Positions 18,980 through 30,033 of a stretch of 64,000 nt of DNA are shown one piece after another. The stretch covers positions 62,001 to 126,000 of the forward strand of contig NZ_JAEDAL010000005.1 of assembly GCF_016093295.1 (NCBI RefSeq), in the 5' to 3' direction. Under the pieces are notes generated by a model. The model was not told the origin of the DNA. It was given only the letters and a program-made list of their open reading frames with translations, and did no database searches. The DNA comes from Inhella gelatinilytica. GTDB lineage: Bacteria; Pseudomonadota; Gammaproteobacteria; Burkholderiales; Burkholderiaceae_C. The translations under genes and the position numbers were made by a program. How positions within the stretch are numbered: the stretch's first letter is position 1; each line of letters starts with the position of its first letter.

Positions 18980-19690
18980 TCAAACGTGAACCAGGGTACC
19001 TTCGTCGTGGCCCATCACCACCGACTTCAAAGCCCCCGGCTTGAAGATGCTGAACACCCGAATCGGCAGCTTTTGATCCCGGCACAGCGCAAAGGCCGTG
19101 GCGTCCAGCACCTGCAGATTACGCGTGATCGCCTCATCGAAGGTCAGGCGGTGATAGCGCGTGGCCGTCGGATCTTTCTTGGGATCGGCGGTGTACACGC
19201 CATCCACCTTGGTGGCTTTGAGCATCACTTCGGCACCGATTTCGGCGCCGCGCAGCGCGGCCGCCGTATCGGTCGTAAAGAAGGGGTTACCCGTGCCCGC
19301 ACCAAAAATGACAACCTTACCCTCTTCCAGGTACTGCAAGGCTTTGGGGCGCACGTAGGGCTCCACCACTTGATCGATGCTGATGGCTGACATGACCCGG
19401 GCCGTCATGCCTTCTTGGCGCATGGTGTCCGCCAACGCCAGCGCATTCATCACGGTAGCCAACATGCCCATGTAATCGGCCGTGGCCCGATCCATTCCGA
19501 CGGAGCCACCTGCCACCCCTCGGAAAATATTGCCCCCCCCGATGACGACGGCCACCTCGGTTCCGAGTTGCGTGACCTCCTGAATCTCGCGCACGATGCG
19601 AACGATCGTGGAGCGATTGATCCCATAGGCGTCGTCGCCCATGAGGGCCTCACCGGAAAGTTTGAGCAGGATGCGTTTGTGGGCAGGCAT
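18980..19690 (-). CDS. pyrH: Uridylate kinase
   Basis: Hexameric bacterial UMP kinase, the amino-acid-kinase-fold enzyme that makes UDP for nucleotide and cell-wall precursor synthesis. The 236-residue protein contains [49 protein letters not shown], and [22 protein letters not shown]. It follows a strong terminator after tsf, so the run from pyrH leftward probably has its own promoter in the 84-bp gap. Confidence 0.97.
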   Translation of the reverse strand: MPAHKRILLKLSGEALMGDDAYGINRSTIVRIVREIQEVTQLGTEVAVVIGGGNIFRGVAGGSVGMDRATADYMGMLATVMNALALADTMRQEGMTARVMSAISIDQVVEPYVRPKALQYLEEGKVVIFGAGTGNPFFTTDTAAALRGAEIGAEVMLKATKVDGVYTADPKKDPTATRYHRLTFDEAITRNLQVLDATAFALCRDQKLPIRVFSIFKPGALKSVVMGHDEGTLVHV

Positions 19691-19721
19691 AGACAGGCTG
19701 GAAGAGGGAATGCACCAGTGT

Positions 19722-19747
19722 AAAGGGCGCCCTTCAAGGCGCCCTTT
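19722..19747 (-). terminator. Terminator after tsf
   Basis: A perfect 10-bp stem AAAGGGCGCC/GGCGCCCTTT (19722-19731 and 19738-19747) with a six-base loop, ending in TTT on the minus strand, lies between tsf and pyrH. The U tract is short, so read-through into pyrH is possible. Confidence 0.65.
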
Positions 19748-19774
19748 ACTCCTTCAAAAAGTGGGATCAGACGA

Positions 19775-20671
19775 TCACTGACCCTTGGCAGCAGCCACTT
19801 GGGCCGCCACTTCCGCAGCGAAGTCATCCACCTTCTTCTCAATGCCCTCGCCCACAACGAACAGGGTGAAGCCCTTGAGTGCCGTGGCTTTTTCTTTCAG
19901 CATGGCTGCGACGGTTTGCTTGCCATCCGCAGCCTTCACGAAGACCTGATCCAACAAGCTGACTTCCTTCAGGTACTTGGCCACCGCCCCATCGACCATC
20001 TTGGTCTGGAACTCAGCAGCTTTGCCCGACTCGGCAGCTTTCTCAGTCGCGATCTTGCGCTCTTTCTCAATCAGATCGGCCGGCACTTCAGCGCTGGACA
20101 GCGCGACCGGCTTCATCGCCGCGACGTGCATGGCGACGTCCTTGGCCGCCACGTCGTCACCGTCAAAGGCCACGATCACACCAATCCGGGTGCCATGCAG
20201 GTAGTGGGCCAACTTTCCAGCGCCGGCGTAGCGCTGGAAACGGCGAATGGTCATGTTTTCGCCAATCTTGCCAATCAGCCCCTTGCGAACGTCTTCCACC
20301 GTCGGGCCAAAGCTCTCTTGGCTCAGAGGCAGAGCCGACAGCGCCGCCACGTCGGCAGGGTTGTGTTCCGCCACCAACGAAGCCAGCGCATTGGCGAAAG
20401 CCAAAAAGGCATCGTTCTTGCTCACGAAGTCCGTTTCGCAATTGACTTCGATCAGCGCACCGTTGTCACCTTGAACTGCCGCAGCCACGACACCTTCAGC
20501 GGTAACACGCGAAGCGGCCTTACCCGCTTTGTTGCCCAGCTTGACACGCAGAATTTCTTCCGCACGGGTCATGTCGCCGTCGGCCTCGGTCAGGGCCTTT
20601 TTGCACTCCATCATCGGGGCATCAGTACGGGCGCGCAGTTCAGCGACCATGCTTGCGGTGATAGCAGCCAT
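19775..20671 (-). CDS. tsf: Translation elongation factor Ts
   Basis: Guanine nucleotide exchange factor for EF-Tu. The 298-residue protein has the N-terminal UBA-like domain ([30 protein letters not shown]), the TDFV motif ([13 protein letters not shown]), and the C-terminal dimerisation domain with [17 protein letters not shown]. The ATG at 20671 is chosen because GGAG lies six bases upstream; a GTG immediately precedes it. It follows rpsB, the universal order, with a hairpin in between. Confidence 0.97.
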   Translation of the reverse strand: MAAITASMVAELRARTDAPMMECKKALTEADGDMTRAEEILRVKLGNKAGKAASRVTAEGVVAAAVQGDNGALIEVNCETDFVSKNDAFLAFANALASLVAEHNPADVAALSALPLSQESFGPTVEDVRKGLIGKIGENMTIRRFQRYAGAGKLAHYLHGTRIGVIVAFDGDDVAAKDVAMHVAAMKPVALSSAEVPADLIEKERKIATEKAAESGKAAEFQTKMVDGAVAKYLKEVSLLDQVFVKAADGKQTVAAMLKEKATALKGFTLFVVGEGIEKKVDDFAAEVAAQVAAAKGQ

Positions 20672-20710
20672 CACAAACTCCAGAAAACTTGAAGGGATCT
20701 AATTGGGACA

Positions 20711-20732
20711 AAGGGGCCACGAAGGGCCCCTT
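20711..20732 (-). terminator. Intra-operon hairpin between rpsB and tsf
   Basis: A perfect 8-bp stem AAGGGGCC/GGCCCCTT (20711-20718, 20725-20732) with a six-base loop lies between rpsB and tsf. There is little U tract, so it may attenuate tsf or protect the rpsB 3' end rather than fully terminate. Confidence 0.5.
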
Positions 20733-20752
20733 AATGCACTGAGGGGAAGGGC

Positions 20753-21496
20753 TTACGCGCCTTCGCTGACCTCAACAAACTCGTCGCCAGAAGCGACGGC
20801 TTGCACCAGGTCTTGCGTTGCATTGGCCTTGCCATCCAGCACGGCGTCGGCCATGGCCTTGGCATACAGCGCCACCGCTTTGGCCGAGTCGTCGTTGCCC
20901 GGGATGATGTAGTCCACGCCTTCGGGCGAGTGGTTGGTGTCCACCACAGCAATCACGGGGATGCCCAGCTTCTTGGCTTCGGCGATGGCAATCTTGTGAT
21001 AGCCCACGTCGATCACGAACAAAGCGTCCGGCAGCGCAGCCATATCCTGAATACCGCCGATGTTCTTTTCCAACTTGGCGATCTCACGATCGAACATCAA
21101 GGCTTCTTTTTTGATCTTGGACTCACCGCCCGCTTCTTTGGCGGCCTGCATGTCCTTGAGTTTCTTCAGCGAGCCCTTGACCGTCTTGAAGTTGGTCAAC
21201 ATGCCGCCGAGCCAGCGCTGTTCAACATAGGGCATGCCAGCGCGTTGTGCCTCCAGGGCGACGATGTCGCGACCCGAACGCTTGGTGCCAACAAACAGGA
21301 TGTTGCCGCGCTTGCTGGCCAGTTGGCGCGCAAACTTCAGAGCTTCCTGGAAAGCCGGCAGGCTCTTTTCCAGGTTGATGATGTGAATCTTGTTGCGATG
21401 GCCGTAGATATAGGGGGCCATCTTGGGGTTCCAGAAGCGAGTTTGGTGACCGAAGTGGACACCGGCTTCCAGCATTTCACGCATGGTGACGGACAT
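20753..21496 (-). CDS. rpsB: 30S ribosomal protein S2
   Basis: Small-subunit protein bound last during assembly, near the mRNA exit. The 247-residue protein begins [24 protein letters not shown] in the usual S2 form and contains [47 protein letters not shown] and [33 protein letters not shown] in blocks. GGAG precedes the ATG by seven bases. It heads the long leftward gene run and is divergent from the NAD(P)H-hydrate repair gene. Confidence 0.97.
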   Translation of the reverse strand: MSVTMREMLEAGVHFGHQTRFWNPKMAPYIYGHRNKIHIINLEKSLPAFQEALKFARQLASKRGNILFVGTKRSGRDIVALEAQRAGMPYVEQRWLGGMLTNFKTVKGSLKKLKDMQAAKEAGGESKIKKEALMFDREIAKLEKNIGGIQDMAALPDALFVIDVGYHKIAIAEAKKLGIPVIAVVDTNHSPEGVDYIIPGNDDSAKAVALYAKAMADAVLDGKANATQDLVQAVASGDEFVEVSEGA

Positions 21497-21682
21497 AGTA
21501 GTCTCCGAAGGTTGGGTCTTAAGCCGGGCCAGACCATCCAGGGGATGGCACCATTCGGGGCCCGACTCGCGATTGAATGACTTGCCGCCAAAGCGACTTC
21601 GCCATTCCGCGTTACCACAGGGTTGAAAAAAGCTCTACGGCAATATCCGCCGCAAAACCCAGAGAGTATAAGGCATTTCCCG

Positions 21683-23206
21683 ATGTCTGCTTCCATCCGC
21701 CGACTCACTCCGCTGCACGCCCCCGAAGCCGCTGTAGGCGTCCAAGCCATTCGCGCGCTCGAGTCGCAGCGACTTGGCGCAGAGCGCGGTGCAAGCCCTT
21801 CGCCGCTCATGGAACGCGCGGGGTGGGATGCAGCCCGGTTGCTTCGCGCCTTAAACCCCGCCCGCGAACCTGTGCACATTCTTTGCGGGCCGGGCAACAA
21901 CGGTGGCGATGGATTGGTCTGTGCTCGTCACCTTCGCCAAATGGGCGACGACATCAGCGTGTACCTGCCGGAGAGCGTCAGTCGCACGGCCGATCAGGCC
22001 GCTGCGCTCGCGGCAGCCATTCAGGCCGGGGTCACCGTCTTCACCAACCCGTCGCCCCCCAAAACAACAAGGTGGTTGGTCGATGCCCTTTTGGGCATTG
22101 GGGCCCAAGGCCCGGTACACGGCGCCTTGGCTGAAACGCTGCACCTTTGGGCCCAGCACCCGGCTCGGCGCCTGGCCCTGGATCTCCCCTCGGGATTGGA
22201 CGCCGATTCAGGGGCCGATGGTGGTGCGCTCAGGTGCGACCACACACTGACATTCCTGCGCAGCAAACCCGGACTCTGGACAGGCGCCGGGCGAGGCGTT
22301 TGCGGCGAGATCTGGCTGAGCACCTTGGGCGAGGGGCTGATTTCCGACGACGCCCCCCTGGCCCCCATCCAGCTGGGAGGGCACCACCTCATCACGGATT
22401 GGTTGCAGTGGTCGCCGCGGTCACGGCAACCGCATACCAGCCACAAGGGTCGTCAGGGTGATGTCTTTGTTGCCGGCGGCGAACTGCTCGGCGCCGGACT
22501 TCTCGCAGCGCAGGCCGCACTCTGGTCTGGCGCTGGCCGCGTTCGATTGGCCTCGGCGCAGAACAGCTTGGTTCTCCCACACTCACCCGAACTGATTCTT
22601 GACGCATTGGACGGACTCGACCGCCACCCCAATCAGACCGTCGTTGTGGGTTGCGGATGGGGCAACCAGTCGTCCCAACCGTTGGAGCACTTGATCGAGC
22701 GCGCCGCACGATTGGTGCTGGATGCCGATGGACTTAATGCCGTCGCCCATAACCCCAACTTGGCCCAGACCCTGCGATCGCGCAGCCCTCTGGCACGCGC
22801 CAGCATCCTTACCCCCCACCCCTTGGAGGCCGCCCGCCTGCTCGGTTGCGACGTTTCGACCGTGCAGCGGGATCGGCTGGCAGCCGCCCAGGCCATTGCG
22901 GAGCAGTTCCGCTGCACCGTGGTGCTCAAAGGATCGGGGTCGGTCATTGCTCACCCCAACCGCCAGCCCTGGATTAACACCACGGGACACAACGCACTGG
23001 CGACTGCTGGCACCGGCGACGTACTGGCCGGCTGGCTCGGGGGCCTGTGGGCACAGAGTCCCACAGGCGACCCTCAGCACCTGGCCGCCATCGGGGTCGC
23101 CTGGCACGGGGCGGCCGCCGATGCCGTGCCAACTGGAAGCGCACCGCTCACGGCCACCGAACTCATCAAGGCGATGTATGCCCTACACCCCCACTCGATG
23201 ATCTAA
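21683..23206 (+). CDS. nnr: Bifunctional NAD(P)H-hydrate epimerase / ADP-dependent (S)-NAD(P)H-hydrate dehydratase
   Basis: Repairs hydrated, damaged NADH and NADPH. The 507-residue protein fuses a YjeF-N epimerase domain (AIRALESQRLG, VHILCGPGNNGGDGLVCARHL, LALDLPSGLDADSG) with a C-terminal ribokinase-like dehydratase (DVFVAGGELLGAGLLAAQAALWSGAGRVRLA in pieces; LVLDADGLNAVA; ILTPHPLEAARLLG; NTTGHNALATAGTGDVLAGWLGG). This fusion is common in proteobacteria. The ATG at 21683 is used, with AAGG upstream; the frame continues to a TTG at 21623 with no family features. It is divergent from rpsB and nearly abuts rnr tail to tail. Confidence 0.94.
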   Translation: MSASIRRLTPLHAPEAAVGVQAIRALESQRLGAERGASPSPLMERAGWDAARLLRALNPAREPVHILCGPGNNGGDGLVCARHLRQMGDDISVYLPESVSRTADQAAALAAAIQAGVTVFTNPSPPKTTRWLVDALLGIGAQGPVHGALAETLHLWAQHPARRLALDLPSGLDADSGADGGALRCDHTLTFLRSKPGLWTGAGRGVCGEIWLSTLGEGLISDDAPLAPIQLGGHHLITDWLQWSPRSRQPHTSHKGRQGDVFVAGGELLGAGLLAAQAALWSGAGRVRLASAQNSLVLPHSPELILDALDGLDRHPNQTVVVGCGWGNQSSQPLEHLIERAARLVLDADGLNAVAHNPNLAQTLRSRSPLARASILTPHPLEAARLLGCDVSTVQRDRLAAAQAIAEQFRCTVVLKGSGSVIAHPNRQPWINTTGHNALATAGTGDVLAGWLGGLWAQSPTGDPQHLAAIGVAWHGAAADAVPTGSAPLTATELIKAMYALHPHSMI

Positions 23207-23211
23207 GCCGG

Positions 23212-25290
23212 TCAGCGGCGACCGTTCTTGGTCTTGCGCCCAGCGGGCTGACTTTCGCGCAGAGCGCTTTGCCGCGCCCGTTTGAACTGCCGCGACTCCG
23301 CCTCAACCTCCTTCAAGCGCTGCACCGCAGGTCCACCGGCCTTTCCACCAGTTTTCGACACTCCTTTTCCAAACCCTATCGTTTTGGTGTCGGCGCCCTT
23401 TGGGTCAAAAAGTCGGAATTCAATCCGCCGGCCATCCAGGTCCACTCGACTGACCTGAACGTGCAATCGGGCACCCAATCCAAACCGGATCCCGGTTCGT
23501 TCACCTCGCAGCTCTTGACGCGCCTCATCAAACCGGAAGTACTCGCCGCCCAATTCCGTGATGTGGACCAACCCTTCCACAAACAAGCTTTCAAGCTGCA
23601 CAAACAGCCCAAATGGCGCCACCGACGTGACATGCCCAAGGAAATCCTCACCCAGGCGGTCTCGCATGTACCGGCACTTCAGCCAGGCTTCCACATCGCG
23701 CGAGGCCTCGTCCGCACGGCGCTCATTGGCACTGCAGTGCAATCCCAACTGTTCCCAGGCTTGCACCGCCTCGGCCTGCGCCTGCTTGCCCCGTCCGTGT
23801 CCGGTCAAAGCGTACCGCTTGCCTTGTAGCAAGGCCTTGATAACCCGATGCACCAACAAGTCCGGGTAGCGGCGGATGGGGCTGGTGAAATGCGTGTAGG
23901 CCGAGTACGCCAACCCAAAGTGCCCGTTGTTGTAGGGCGTATACATGGCCTGCTGCATCGAACGCAGCAGCAGCATGTGAACTTGCGGCGTGTCTGGTCG
24001 ATTTTTGGTCGACTCAGCCAAGGCTTGCAGGTCTGCCGGTTTCAAGGGATCCGGCAGGTTCGGGGTGAGCCCCAGAGCCCGCAGCGACGCCATCAAAGTC
24101 TGCCGCTTCTCCTCGGTGGGGCCCTCGTGTACACGAAAAAGCGACGGGTGCTCTGCCTGCTGAATGAACTCAGCAGCACACACATTGGCTGCGAGCATGC
24201 ACTCTTCGATCAGACGGTGCGCCTCATTCCGAACCCGCGGCACGATGCGCTCAATACGACCGTTCTCGTCGCAAATGATCTGGGTCTCGGGCGTGTCAAA
24301 GTCAACCGCACCGCGCCGAGCTCGGGCTTGCAGCAGTGCCTGGTACACCCCATGCAGGTTGAGCAAGGCCGGGACCAAATCGCGACGTCGCTGCGCCTCC
24401 GGGCCATGGGTATTGCCCAGAATGGCCGCCACTTCGGTATAGGTGAACCGAGCCTGCGAAACCATGACCGCCGGATAGAACTGAAAGGCCTTGACCTGCC
24501 CCTCAGACGACACAGTCATGTCGCAAACCATGCACAAGCGCTCAACCTCTGGGTTCAGGGAGCACAAGCCATTCGACAACTTTTCCGGCAGCATGGGTAT
24601 CACCCGACGCGGAAAGTAGACCGAGGTCGCACGATCGAAGGCGTCATCGTCGAGGGCTTCGCCCGGTTTGACGTAGTGACTGACATCCGCTATTGCGACC
24701 AACAATCGCCACCCCGCCTTGCCGTGCGGCTCACAATAAACCGCATCGTCAAAGTCTCGGGCATCCTCGCCGTCAATAGTGACCAGATTCACATCCCGCA
24801 GGTCGACGCGCCCTTTGAGATCTGCTGCTCGCAACTTTTCCGGCAACTTTGCAGACTGCGCCAAGGTCTCTGGAGAGAAGACATACGGAACCTCATATTT
24901 GCGAACCGCAATCTCAATTTCCAGACCGGGATCATCGATATCCCCCAGCACCTCCGTGATTCGCCCAACCGGTTGCGCATACAGCGTCGGCACCTCGGTA
25001 AGCTCCACCGCCACCACTTGCCCCGGTCTCGCCTGCGCTGTATCCGGTTTGGGGATCAAGATGTCTTGCCCCAAGCGCTTGTCCTCCGGCGCAACAAGCC
25101 AAACACCCTGCTCGATCAACAAGCGCCCAATTAGCGGCCGCTTGCGACGCTCGACGATCTCCAGAATGCGACCTTCGGGTCGTCCCCGCTTGTCAATGCG
25201 CACGACCCGAGCTCGAACCACGTCGCCATGAAGGGCGGCACGCATCTCATTGGCGGGTATGTAAAGGTCGGGGCCTTTGCCGTCCAACAA
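23212..25290 (-). CDS. rnr: Ribonuclease R, 5' end extends beyond the listed start
   Basis: Processive 3'-5' exoribonuclease of structured RNA. The 692 residues listed contain the second cold-shock domain, the RNB catalytic domain (VTIDGEDARDFDDAVYCE with active-site acidic residues; PRRVIPMLPEKLSNGLCSLNP; YSAYTHFTSPIRRYPDLLVHR) and a C-terminal S1 domain with a basic tail. The interval ends at the first conventional start, a TTG at 25290. The same frame stays open and encodes LQGHRDGHGFVLL just upstream, the conserved first cold-shock motif, back to KDKDYIIKKTKVQPAPEG near 25409. No ATG, GTG or TTG lies there; an ATC at 25393-25395 has AAGGA seven bases before it. The true start is unresolved. 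Confidence 0.9.
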   Translation of the reverse strand: MLDGKGPDLYIPANEMRAALHGDVVRARVVRIDKRGRPEGRILEIVERRKRPLIGRLLIEQGVWLVAPEDKRLGQDILIPKPDTAQARPGQVVAVELTEVPTLYAQPVGRITEVLGDIDDPGLEIEIAVRKYEVPYVFSPETLAQSAKLPEKLRAADLKGRVDLRDVNLVTIDGEDARDFDDAVYCEPHGKAGWRLLVAIADVSHYVKPGEALDDDAFDRATSVYFPRRVIPMLPEKLSNGLCSLNPEVERLCMVCDMTVSSEGQVKAFQFYPAVMVSQARFTYTEVAAILGNTHGPEAQRRRDLVPALLNLHGVYQALLQARARRGAVDFDTPETQIICDENGRIERIVPRVRNEAHRLIEECMLAANVCAAEFIQQAEHPSLFRVHEGPTEEKRQTLMASLRALGLTPNLPDPLKPADLQALAESTKNRPDTPQVHMLLLRSMQQAMYTPYNNGHFGLAYSAYTHFTSPIRRYPDLLVHRVIKALLQGKRYALTGHGRGKQAQAEAVQAWEQLGLHCSANERRADEASRDVEAWLKCRYMRDRLGEDFLGHVTSVAPFGLFVQLESLFVEGLVHITELGGEYFRFDEARQELRGERTGIRFGLGARLHVQVSRVDLDGRRIEFRLFDPKGADTKTIGFGKGVSKTGGKAGGPAVQRLKEVEAESRQFKRARQSALRESQPAGRKTKNGRR

Positions 25291-25455
25291 AACAAAGCCG
25301 TGTCCGTCGCGATGCCCCTGCAGGGTCCCTGTGAGCTCCTGCAGCCATCCTGTGCCGGCACCCTCGGGAGCCGGCTGTACTTTCGTTTTTTTGATGATAT
25401 AGTCCTTGTCTTTCTTGCCGAAGCAGCCAGATTCTCTGGCGCCAACAGCAGATAA

Positions 25456-25540
<85 letters not shown>

Positions 25541-25544
25541 AAAC

Positions 25545-25575
25545 AAAAAAGCCAGCACATTGTGCTGGCTTTTTT
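25545..25575 (+). terminator. Terminator of tRNA-Leu
   Basis: Inverted repeat GCCAGCA/TGCTGGC (25551-25557, 25563-25569), preceded by six A and followed by six T, starts a few bases after the tRNA-Leu 3' end. Confidence 0.88.
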
Positions 25576-25632
25576 ATTTGTTTTTCGCGCCCCCGAATCA
25601 ACTCGCGCCCTCACGAGCAGACAACGGAAAAA

Positions 25633-25660
25633 AGAAAACGGGCCGCGCGGCCCGTTTTCT
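25633..25660 (-). terminator. Terminator of tRNA-Ser
   Basis: A perfect 12-bp stem AGAAAACGGGCC/GGCCCGTTTTCT with loop GCGC lies just downstream of tRNA-Ser on the minus strand, ending in TTTTCTTTTTTC. It could work in both directions between the two convergent tRNA genes. Confidence 0.85.
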
Positions 25661-25666
25661 AATATT

Positions 25667-25757
<91 letters not shown>

Positions 25758-25812
25758 TAATTCAGGTGCCCGCGGTGGTGCTTGCGGGAAAGCTCAGCAG
25801 TATAGCGCAAAT

Positions 25813-27147
<1,335 letters not shown>

Positions 27148-27186
27148 ATCAAAGCAAGGGCGGGGGTACCGAAGCAGAGGGAACGG

Positions 27187-28149
27187 TCAAGATCGATCAG
27201 CTGAAACGGTGGCCATCGATTTGTCCCCCAGCCCCAAGGGCAGAGGGAAACGAACCTGCTCCTGAACACCGGAGAGGGACCGAATGGATACCGCGCCCAT
27301 CAGGCGCAGCTTCTGAATAACGGCTTGCACAAGAACCTCAGGGGCTGACGCACCAGCAGTTAAACCGATGCGCGGGCGCCCTTCGAGCCATTCGGCTTGC
27401 AAGTCCTCCACGGTATCGACCATGTAACCTGGTGTGCCCAAACGCTCGGCCAGTTCTCTGAGCCGGTTGCTGTTGGAACTGGTGGGGCTTCCCACCACGA
27501 TCACCACGTCAACCTGCGGCGCCAGCACTTTGATGGCGTCCTGTCGGTTTTGCGTGGCATAGCAGATGTCTTGCTGCTTGGGCTCTCGAACTTGGGGAAA
27601 CCGCCGGCGAATGGCCTCAAGCACCTCAGCCGCATCGTCGACGCTGAGTGTGGTTTGGGTCACAACGGCCAACTTCTCGACGTTGTCAAGGTTCAATCGC
27701 GCAACATCATCGGCGCTCTCGACCAGATCAATGCCCGCACTCAGCTGGCCCATGGTGCCCTCAACCTCAGGGTGGCCCGCATGCCCGACCATGATGAAGC
27801 GATACCCTTCGCGCGCCAGCTTGGCCACCTCAACATGAACTTTCGTGACCAGCGGACAGGTGGCGTCAAAGATCTGGAAACCCCGTGCTTGCGCCTGGAG
27901 CCGCACCGCTTGACTGACCCCGTGCGCCGAGAACACCAGCGTTGCCCCCACCGGCACTTCATCCAACTCTTCAATGAAGATGGCGCCCTTGCGCTTCAGA
28001 TCGGCCACCACATAGGTGTTGTGCACAATTTCGTGCCGCACGTAAATCGGTGCCCCAAAACGCTGCAAGGCTCGCTCAACGATCTCGATGGCGCGATCCA
28101 CACCGGCACAAAAACCGCGAGGTTCAGCCAAAACCACTTCGGCATTCAT
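27187..28149 (-). CDS. ispH: 4-hydroxy-3-methylbut-2-enyl diphosphate reductase
   Basis: Last step of the MEP pathway, a [4Fe-4S] enzyme giving IPP and DMAPP. The 320-residue protein has the three cluster-binding cysteines: C14 in [19 protein letters not shown]98 in [13 protein letters not shown] and C196 in [14 protein letters not shown]. It also has [16 protein letters not shown] and [16 protein letters not shown]. The ATG at 28149 follows GGAA and overlaps the FKBP gene stop (TGATG). Pairing with an SlpA-type isomerase upstream is the common slpA-ispH arrangement. Confidence 0.97.
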   Translation of the reverse strand: MNAEVVLAEPRGFCAGVDRAIEIVERALQRFGAPIYVRHEIVHNTYVVADLKRKGAIFIEELDEVPVGATLVFSAHGVSQAVRLQAQARGFQIFDATCPLVTKVHVEVAKLAREGYRFIMVGHAGHPEVEGTMGQLSAGIDLVESADDVARLNLDNVEKLAVVTQTTLSVDDAAEVLEAIRRRFPQVREPKQQDICYATQNRQDAIKVLAPQVDVVIVVGSPTSSNSNRLRELAERLGTPGYMVDTVEDLQAEWLEGRPRIGLTAGASAPEVLVQAVIQKLRLMGAVSIRSLSGVQEQVRFPLPLGLGDKSMATVSADRS

Positions 28150-28598
28150 CACAGGATTCCGATCACCCGCACTTCAAAAACCAGGGGCTGGCCCGCCAAT
28201 GGGTGGTTGAAGTCAAAGTCAAAATAATCTTCGCCTTCGGCGATCAACAGCCCCGTCAATTCCTGCGCCCCTTCCGGCGCGGGAAATTGGATAGCATCCC
28301 CCACCTGGTACACGTGGTCGGGGTCCCCGTACTGAGCCATCAGCTTGCGGCTCAGCCGTTGAACCAGCTCCGGGTTGCGCGGACCAAAAACCGCCTCGCC
28401 ATCGACCTCGAATCGTGCACTCTGGCCTTCGGTTAAACCGATCAAACAAGCCTCCAGTCCGGGGGCAAATTCCCCTGAACCCAGGGTTAGCGTCGCAGGC
28501 GGATGGTCGAAGGTATCCACCCAAGCCCGCCCCTCGCGGCTGCTGAGTCGGTAGTGCAAGGTCAAAAACGCGCCGGGCGCGGCCGTGGCAACAGACAT
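28149..28598 (-). CDS. FKBP-type peptidyl-prolyl cis-trans isomerase (SlpA-like)
   Basis: Cytoplasmic prolyl isomerase and chaperone of the SlyD/SlpA group. The 149-residue protein shows [13 protein letters not shown], the FKBP core [22 protein letters not shown] and the inserted-flap domain, with [20 protein letters not shown] at the C-terminus, the SlpA signature. It has no His-rich metal-binding tail, so it resembles SlpA (FkpB) more than SlyD. It is coupled to ispH by a one-base stop-start overlap and is divergent from radC. Confidence 0.9.
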   Translation of the reverse strand: MSVATAAPGAFLTLHYRLSSREGRAWVDTFDHPPATLTLGSGEFAPGLEACLIGLTEGQSARFEVDGEAVFGPRNPELVQRLSRKLMAQYGDPDHVYQVGDAIQFPAPEGAQELTGLLIAEGEDYFDFDFNHPLAGQPLVFEVRVIGIL

Positions 28599-28674
28599 GG
28601 CGAAGCCGGTACACCGGCGGATCAGACAAATGGGGGATTTTAGAGAGCGGGTGAGTGGTTTTTAGAATTCCATC

Positions 28675-29349
28675 ATGCTGCTAGACACACTGCCCCAAAG
28701 CTGCCGTCCGCGGGAAAAACTGCTGAACCACGGCGCACAAGCGTTGAGCGAGGTGGAGTTGTTGGCATTGCTGTTGCGAACAGGCACGGTGGGACGATCT
28801 GTGCTTCAGATGGCAGAAGAATTGCTCCAGCAATTTGGGGGCTTGGGAGGGCTGCTCAAGGCCCCCAGGGCCGAATTGGCCCGCGTCAAGGGGCTGGGCC
28901 CCGCCAAGCAGGCGGAATTGCAGGCCGTACTGGAGATTGCCCGCCGTGTTTTGACCACCCCGCTGACCGAGCGGCCCATTCTTCGAGAGGCTCAAGCCGT
29001 AGAAGACCTGCTTCGATTGCAAATGGGGGGGCTCGGCCATGAAATTTTTGCCGTGCTGTTCTTGGACAGCCAATTGCGCCTGATTCAGTTCGAAGAGGTG
29101 TTTCGTGGCACCCTCACCCAAACGGCGGTCTATCCCCGAGAAATCGTCCAACGTGCCTTGCATCATCGGGCTGCGGCGGTCGTTCTGGCCCACAACCACC
29201 CCAGCGGGGTGACCGAGCCCTCGTCGGCCGATATTCAACTCACCCAACGACTGTCCGCGGCCCTTGCGCTAATTGATGTCCGCGTTTTGGATCACTTTGT
29301 TGTGGGGCAATCCGCCTGCGCGTCCATGGCTCAGCGGGGGTTGATGTGA
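28675..29349 (+). CDS. radC: RadC family JAB1/MPN-domain protein
   Basis: Member of the RadC (UPF0758) family; historically linked to DNA repair but its real activity is unsettled. The 224-residue protein has an N-terminal helix-hairpin-helix part ([24 protein letters not shown]) and a C-terminal metalloprotease-like JAMM domain ([21 protein letters not shown]). The C-terminus [20 protein letters not shown] is typical except that SACAS replaces the common G-x-x-xS form. Its stop overlaps the start of the Smr gene. Confidence 0.93.
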   Translation: MLLDTLPQSCRPREKLLNHGAQALSEVELLALLLRTGTVGRSVLQMAEELLQQFGGLGGLLKAPRAELARVKGLGPAKQAELQAVLEIARRVLTTPLTERPILREAQAVEDLLRLQMGGLGHEIFAVLFLDSQLRLIQFEEVFRGTLTQTAVYPREIVQRALHHRAAAVVLAHNHPSGVTEPSSADIQLTQRLSAALALIDVRVLDHFVVGQSACASMAQRGLM

Positions 29350-29981
29350 GGGTGCGCGGCTTGGGCCTGGCCGGGCTGGCGGAAATTCAACCGATATTGA
29401 AGCGCCGACGCGATGAGGTGGAACGCGCCGCTCGAGAGCGTGCCGAACAATTGGCCGCGCTCGATCGAGAACGCCGCCGCTTCGAACTGAGCGTTGGCCC
29501 TGTTACCCGGATGAAGGACCAGAGGCTCGCGGTCCTGCGGCGAGAAGCGCCCCGCCCTGAACCCAAGCAGAGCGCGGCGGATGAGGCCGACGTGTTAAGG
29601 CAAGCCCTCTCCGACGGCTTCGACGTCGAAAGTCTGCTGGAAACCGATGAGGAACTGTCGTACCGCCGACCGGGTGTATCCACCAATGTGTTGCACCGAT
29701 TGAGGCGCGGGCACTGGAGTTTGCAGGCGCAATTGGACCTCCACGGCCTGCGCCAAGACGAAGCCCGCGAGGCCATTGGGCACTTTTTCCATCTGTGTCA
29801 GGCACAGGAGCGACGCTGCGTTCGCATCATTCATGGCAAGGGCCACGGCTCACCTGGCCGCGAGGGCATTTTGCGTGTCAAGGTGCGACGGTGGTTGGTC
29901 CAGCATGACGCTGTCTTGGCATTCGTCCAGGCTCGAGCCGACGAAGGGGGCGCTGGCGCCCTTGTGGTGCTGCTCGCCTGA
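29346..29981 (+). CDS. Smr-domain protein (MutS2 C-terminal type nuclease domain)
   Basis: Small protein with a C-terminal Smr domain, a fold with endonuclease or nicking activity in some members. The 211-residue product has a charged helical N-terminal half (about 1-130), then the Smr core: [18 protein letters not shown] (LDLHG motif) and [19 protein letters not shown] (HGKG motif). The start is GTG at 29346, overlapping the radC stop; a GTG at 29352 is equally possible. It is convergent with the MinD-like gene. Confidence 0.85.
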   Translation: MRVRGLGLAGLAEIQPILKRRRDEVERAARERAEQLAALDRERRRFELSVGPVTRMKDQRLAVLRREAPRPEPKQSAADEADVLRQALSDGFDVESLLETDEELSYRRPGVSTNVLHRLRRGHWSLQAQLDLHGLRQDEAREAIGHFFHLCQAQERRCVRIIHGKGHGSPGREGILRVKVRRWLVQHDAVLAFVQARADEGGAGALVVLLA

Positions 29982-29983
29982 TT

Positions 29984-30015
29984 CCCCCGGGGGGGGTCAG
30001 GAGACTCCCCGGGGG
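29984..30015. terminator. Possible bidirectional terminator
   Basis: CCCCCGGGG (29984-29992) and CCCCGGGGG (30007-30015) are reverse complements with a 14-base loop. They lie between the convergent Smr and MinD-like genes. There is no T run, so function is uncertain. Confidence 0.3.
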
Positions 30016-30033
30016 CGGATGGACACCGTCAGC

